Positions 14,079-15,210 of a stretch of 15,210 bases of DNA are shown here, piece by piece. The position numbers and the translations under genes are program-made. Origin of the DNA: CAZDIO01 sp964505555 (GTDB lineage Bacteria > Bdellovibrionota_C > UBA2361 > SZUA-149 > CAZDIO01); the NCBI GenBank assembly GCA_964505555.1, contig CAZDIO010000171.1, positions 1-15,210 on the forward strand. Direction: 5' to 3'. Every line of letters starts with the position of its first letter. Positions within the stretch are counted from its first letter, which is position 1. The notes beneath the pieces were generated by a model. The model saw only the letters and a program-made list of their open reading frames with translations. It had not been told where the DNA came from and did not search any database.

Positions 14079-14146
14079 GCGCAATTAGGCGGCCATAACA
14101 GGAGTACCCCCCAAGGGAAGTAATTGTGGGGGAGTCGTGGGATGAT

Positions 14147-14632
14147 ATGCAGCGAATCGAAGGAAGAAGTGATGCTTCGGGAAAGCGTTTTGCGATTGTC
14201 GCTTCGAAGTGGAATGCTCCGATTACCGAGAATTTGCTCGAAGGTGCGTACCAAGCACTCCTTACCCATGGAGCAAATGAAGATGATCTTGTGGTGGTTT
14301 GGGTTCCTGGCAGCTTTGAAATTCCTCTTGCCTGCGCGGAACTTGCTCAAAAGAAATCCTTTGATGCTCTCATTACCGTCGGTGCTCTTATCAAGGGCGA
14401 CACCGAACACTTTCAACTTATTGCAAACGAACTTACAGCCGGTCTGATGCGGGTGATGGAGGAGTATATGATTCCTATCGGCTTTGGGGTGATTACGGCA
14501 TACGATTTCGATCAGGCGAAAGCACGTTCACAAACTGCTAGTGGTGGTGGATGGTCGCAGAATAAAGGTTGGGAAGCAGCGATTGCTGCAATTGAAATGA
14601 GAGAGGTGCTCGCTCGAATTCGGAGTGAGTAA
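14147..14632 (+). CDS. ribH: 6,7-dimethyl-8-ribityllumazine synthase
   Basis: Condenses the pyrimidine from the RibD branch with DHBP to make the lumazine used by RibE. Numbered from the ATG at 14147 (161 residues): FAIVASKWN (15-23), PGSFEIP (54-60), GALIKGDTEHF with the catalytic-site His88, an Arg127 phosphate-site candidate, and NKGWEAAIAAIEM near the end. Two oddities: Trp22 sits where many homologues have Phe in SRFN, and the loop between Arg127 and NKG has about five extra residues, GGGW-containing. The ATG gives MQRIEG, matching the family's usual M-x-x-I-E-G opening; an in-frame GTG at 14126, with GGGAAG five bases upstream, would add seven residues and is a real alternative. nusB follows after 12 bases, the common ribH-nusB pairing. 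Confidence 0.94.
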   Translation: MQRIEGRSDASGKRFAIVASKWNAPITENLLEGAYQALLTHGANEDDLVVVWVPGSFEIPLACAELAQKKSFDALITVGALIKGDTEHFQLIANELTAGLMRVMEEYMIPIGFGVITAYDFDQAKARSQTASGGGWSQNKGWEAAIAAIEMREVLARIRSE

Positions 14633-14644
14633 GATAAGGTAACT

Positions 14645-15145
14645 ATGGGTGTTCGTCGACAAGCGCGTGAAGTGGCTCTCCAGCTCTGCTACATGTGTGA
14701 AACTATGCAGAGTTGGGATCATGAGACTATTGTTTTTTGTCTTGATTATTTTCGGGTTCCAAAAACAGTAAGCGCTTATGCCTTGAAGCTTGGAGATGGT
14801 GTTTCTAAGCATCTTCGAGAGATTGATAGCAAAATCTCTTTAGCCAGTGAGCACTGGAGCCTTAGCCGCATGAGTAAGGTCGATCGGGCGCTCCTTCGCT
14901 TGTCCGCATTTGAGATGCTCTACGGTGGAGATGTTCCCCACAGTGTTTCTATTAATGAAGCCATTGAGATCTCAAAACGTTTCTGCGAGAAAGATTCTCC
15001 GATGTTTATTAATGGAGTCCTCGATCGCATCGCCTCATCCCTGGCAAAACAGATCGAAGTTACCGTCAAGGGAGCTCAAGCAGAAGAGGAGAAACTCATC
15101 GAACTAGATGAAGAGGAGTTGGCTTTTCTGGAGTTGAGTAAATAA
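14645..15145 (+). CDS. nusB: Transcription antitermination factor NusB
   Basis: RNA-binding all-helical protein that, with NusE (S10), assembles the antitermination complex on rRNA leader RNA. The 166 residues are slightly longer than usual. The Arg-rich RNA-contact start is RRQAREVALQLCY (4-16); later blocks are MSKVDRALLRLSAFEML and SINEAIEISKRFC, then FINGVLDRIA. The C-terminal 20 or so residues are an acidic extension (AEEEKLIELDEEEL) beyond the usual end of the fold. TAAGG a few bases before the ATG is a plausible ribosome binding site, and the 12-base gap from ribH suggests co-transcription. Confidence 0.95.
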   Translation: MGVRRQAREVALQLCYMCETMQSWDHETIVFCLDYFRVPKTVSAYALKLGDGVSKHLREIDSKISLASEHWSLSRMSKVDRALLRLSAFEMLYGGDVPHSVSINEAIEISKRFCEKDSPMFINGVLDRIASSLAKQIEVTVKGAQAEEEKLIELDEEELAFLELSK

Positions 15146-15210
15146 GGCTGTTTAATTCAAATCAAGCTTCAAGCTTAACTAAGAGCCTCTAACTTAAATA
15201 AACGCTCACT

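Larger units (their letters stand above)
13896..14125. other. Intergenic region between ribBA and ribH
   Basis: About 230-250 bases without a gene, depending on the ribH start. It contains an imperfect hairpin just after ribBA, a perfect 12-bp palindrome and a repeated TATCTTAG octamer. None of the conserved FMN riboswitch (RFN) segments is seen. No convincing sigma-70 promoter could be placed. Confidence 0.5.

Noticed and set aside
11815..14146. Possible FMN riboswitch before ribE or ribH
   Set aside because: I looked for the conserved RFN segments in both riboflavin gaps and found none.
15145..15188. Terminator after nusB (AGGCT with AGCCT; AAGCTTCAAGCTT)
   Set aside because: Only a 5-bp stem with a 34-base loop and no T run; the small AAGCTT repeat is not followed by a termination signal.

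Overview
The window looks like ordinary chromosomal housekeeping DNA from a Gram-negative, didermic bacterium. An outer-membrane lipoprotein sorting exporter (Lol), BamA with a signal peptide, the order lysS-lolC/E-lolD-bamA, and the order rpmF-plsX-fabG-acpP-nrdR-rib genes-nusB all resemble gene orders I associate with the former Deltaproteobacteria (Desulfobacterota, Bdellovibrionota and allied uncultured groups). That lineage is inferred from gene order and protein motifs, not from a marker gene.

Layout. 1-280: left-edge intergenic DNA with no callable gene. 281-6068 (+): lysS (lysyl-tRNA synthetase), a LolC/LolE-type permease, lolD (its ATPase) and bamA, with gaps of 7, 6 and 27 bases, so probably one transcript. 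6069-6824: a small minus-strand hypothetical gene (6165-6611) with its own promoter and intrinsic terminator, convergent to bamA and divergent from the next cluster. 6825-15145 (+): a DUF177/YceD protein, rpmF (L32), plsX, fabG, acpP, nrdR, then a full riboflavin set ribD, ribE, ribBA, ribH, and nusB. The riboflavin genes are interrupted by a 283-base repeat-filled gap (11815-12097) and a 230-base gap (13896-14125).

How they work together. The first block makes and services the envelope: Lol moves lipoproteins to the outer membrane and BamA inserts beta-barrels. The second block couples ribosome parts (YceD, L32) to phospholipid and fatty-acid synthesis (PlsX, FabG, ACP), as in the yceD-rpmF-plsX-fab clusters of many bacteria, but fabH, fabD and fabF are absent from between plsX and nrdR. 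RibD, RibE, RibBA and RibH together cover the GTP-to-riboflavin route, except that the DHBP-synthase half of RibBA has replacements at positions that are normally invariant and may be inactive.

No novel multi-gene system was found. The observations I rate highest are: the apparently degenerate DHBP-synthase domain of RibBA; -10 boxes placed so that yceD (and perhaps rpmF) would give leaderless mRNAs; an asymmetric palindromic repeat element sitting between ribD and ribE; and the unrecognised minus-strand gene with a complete transcription unit.
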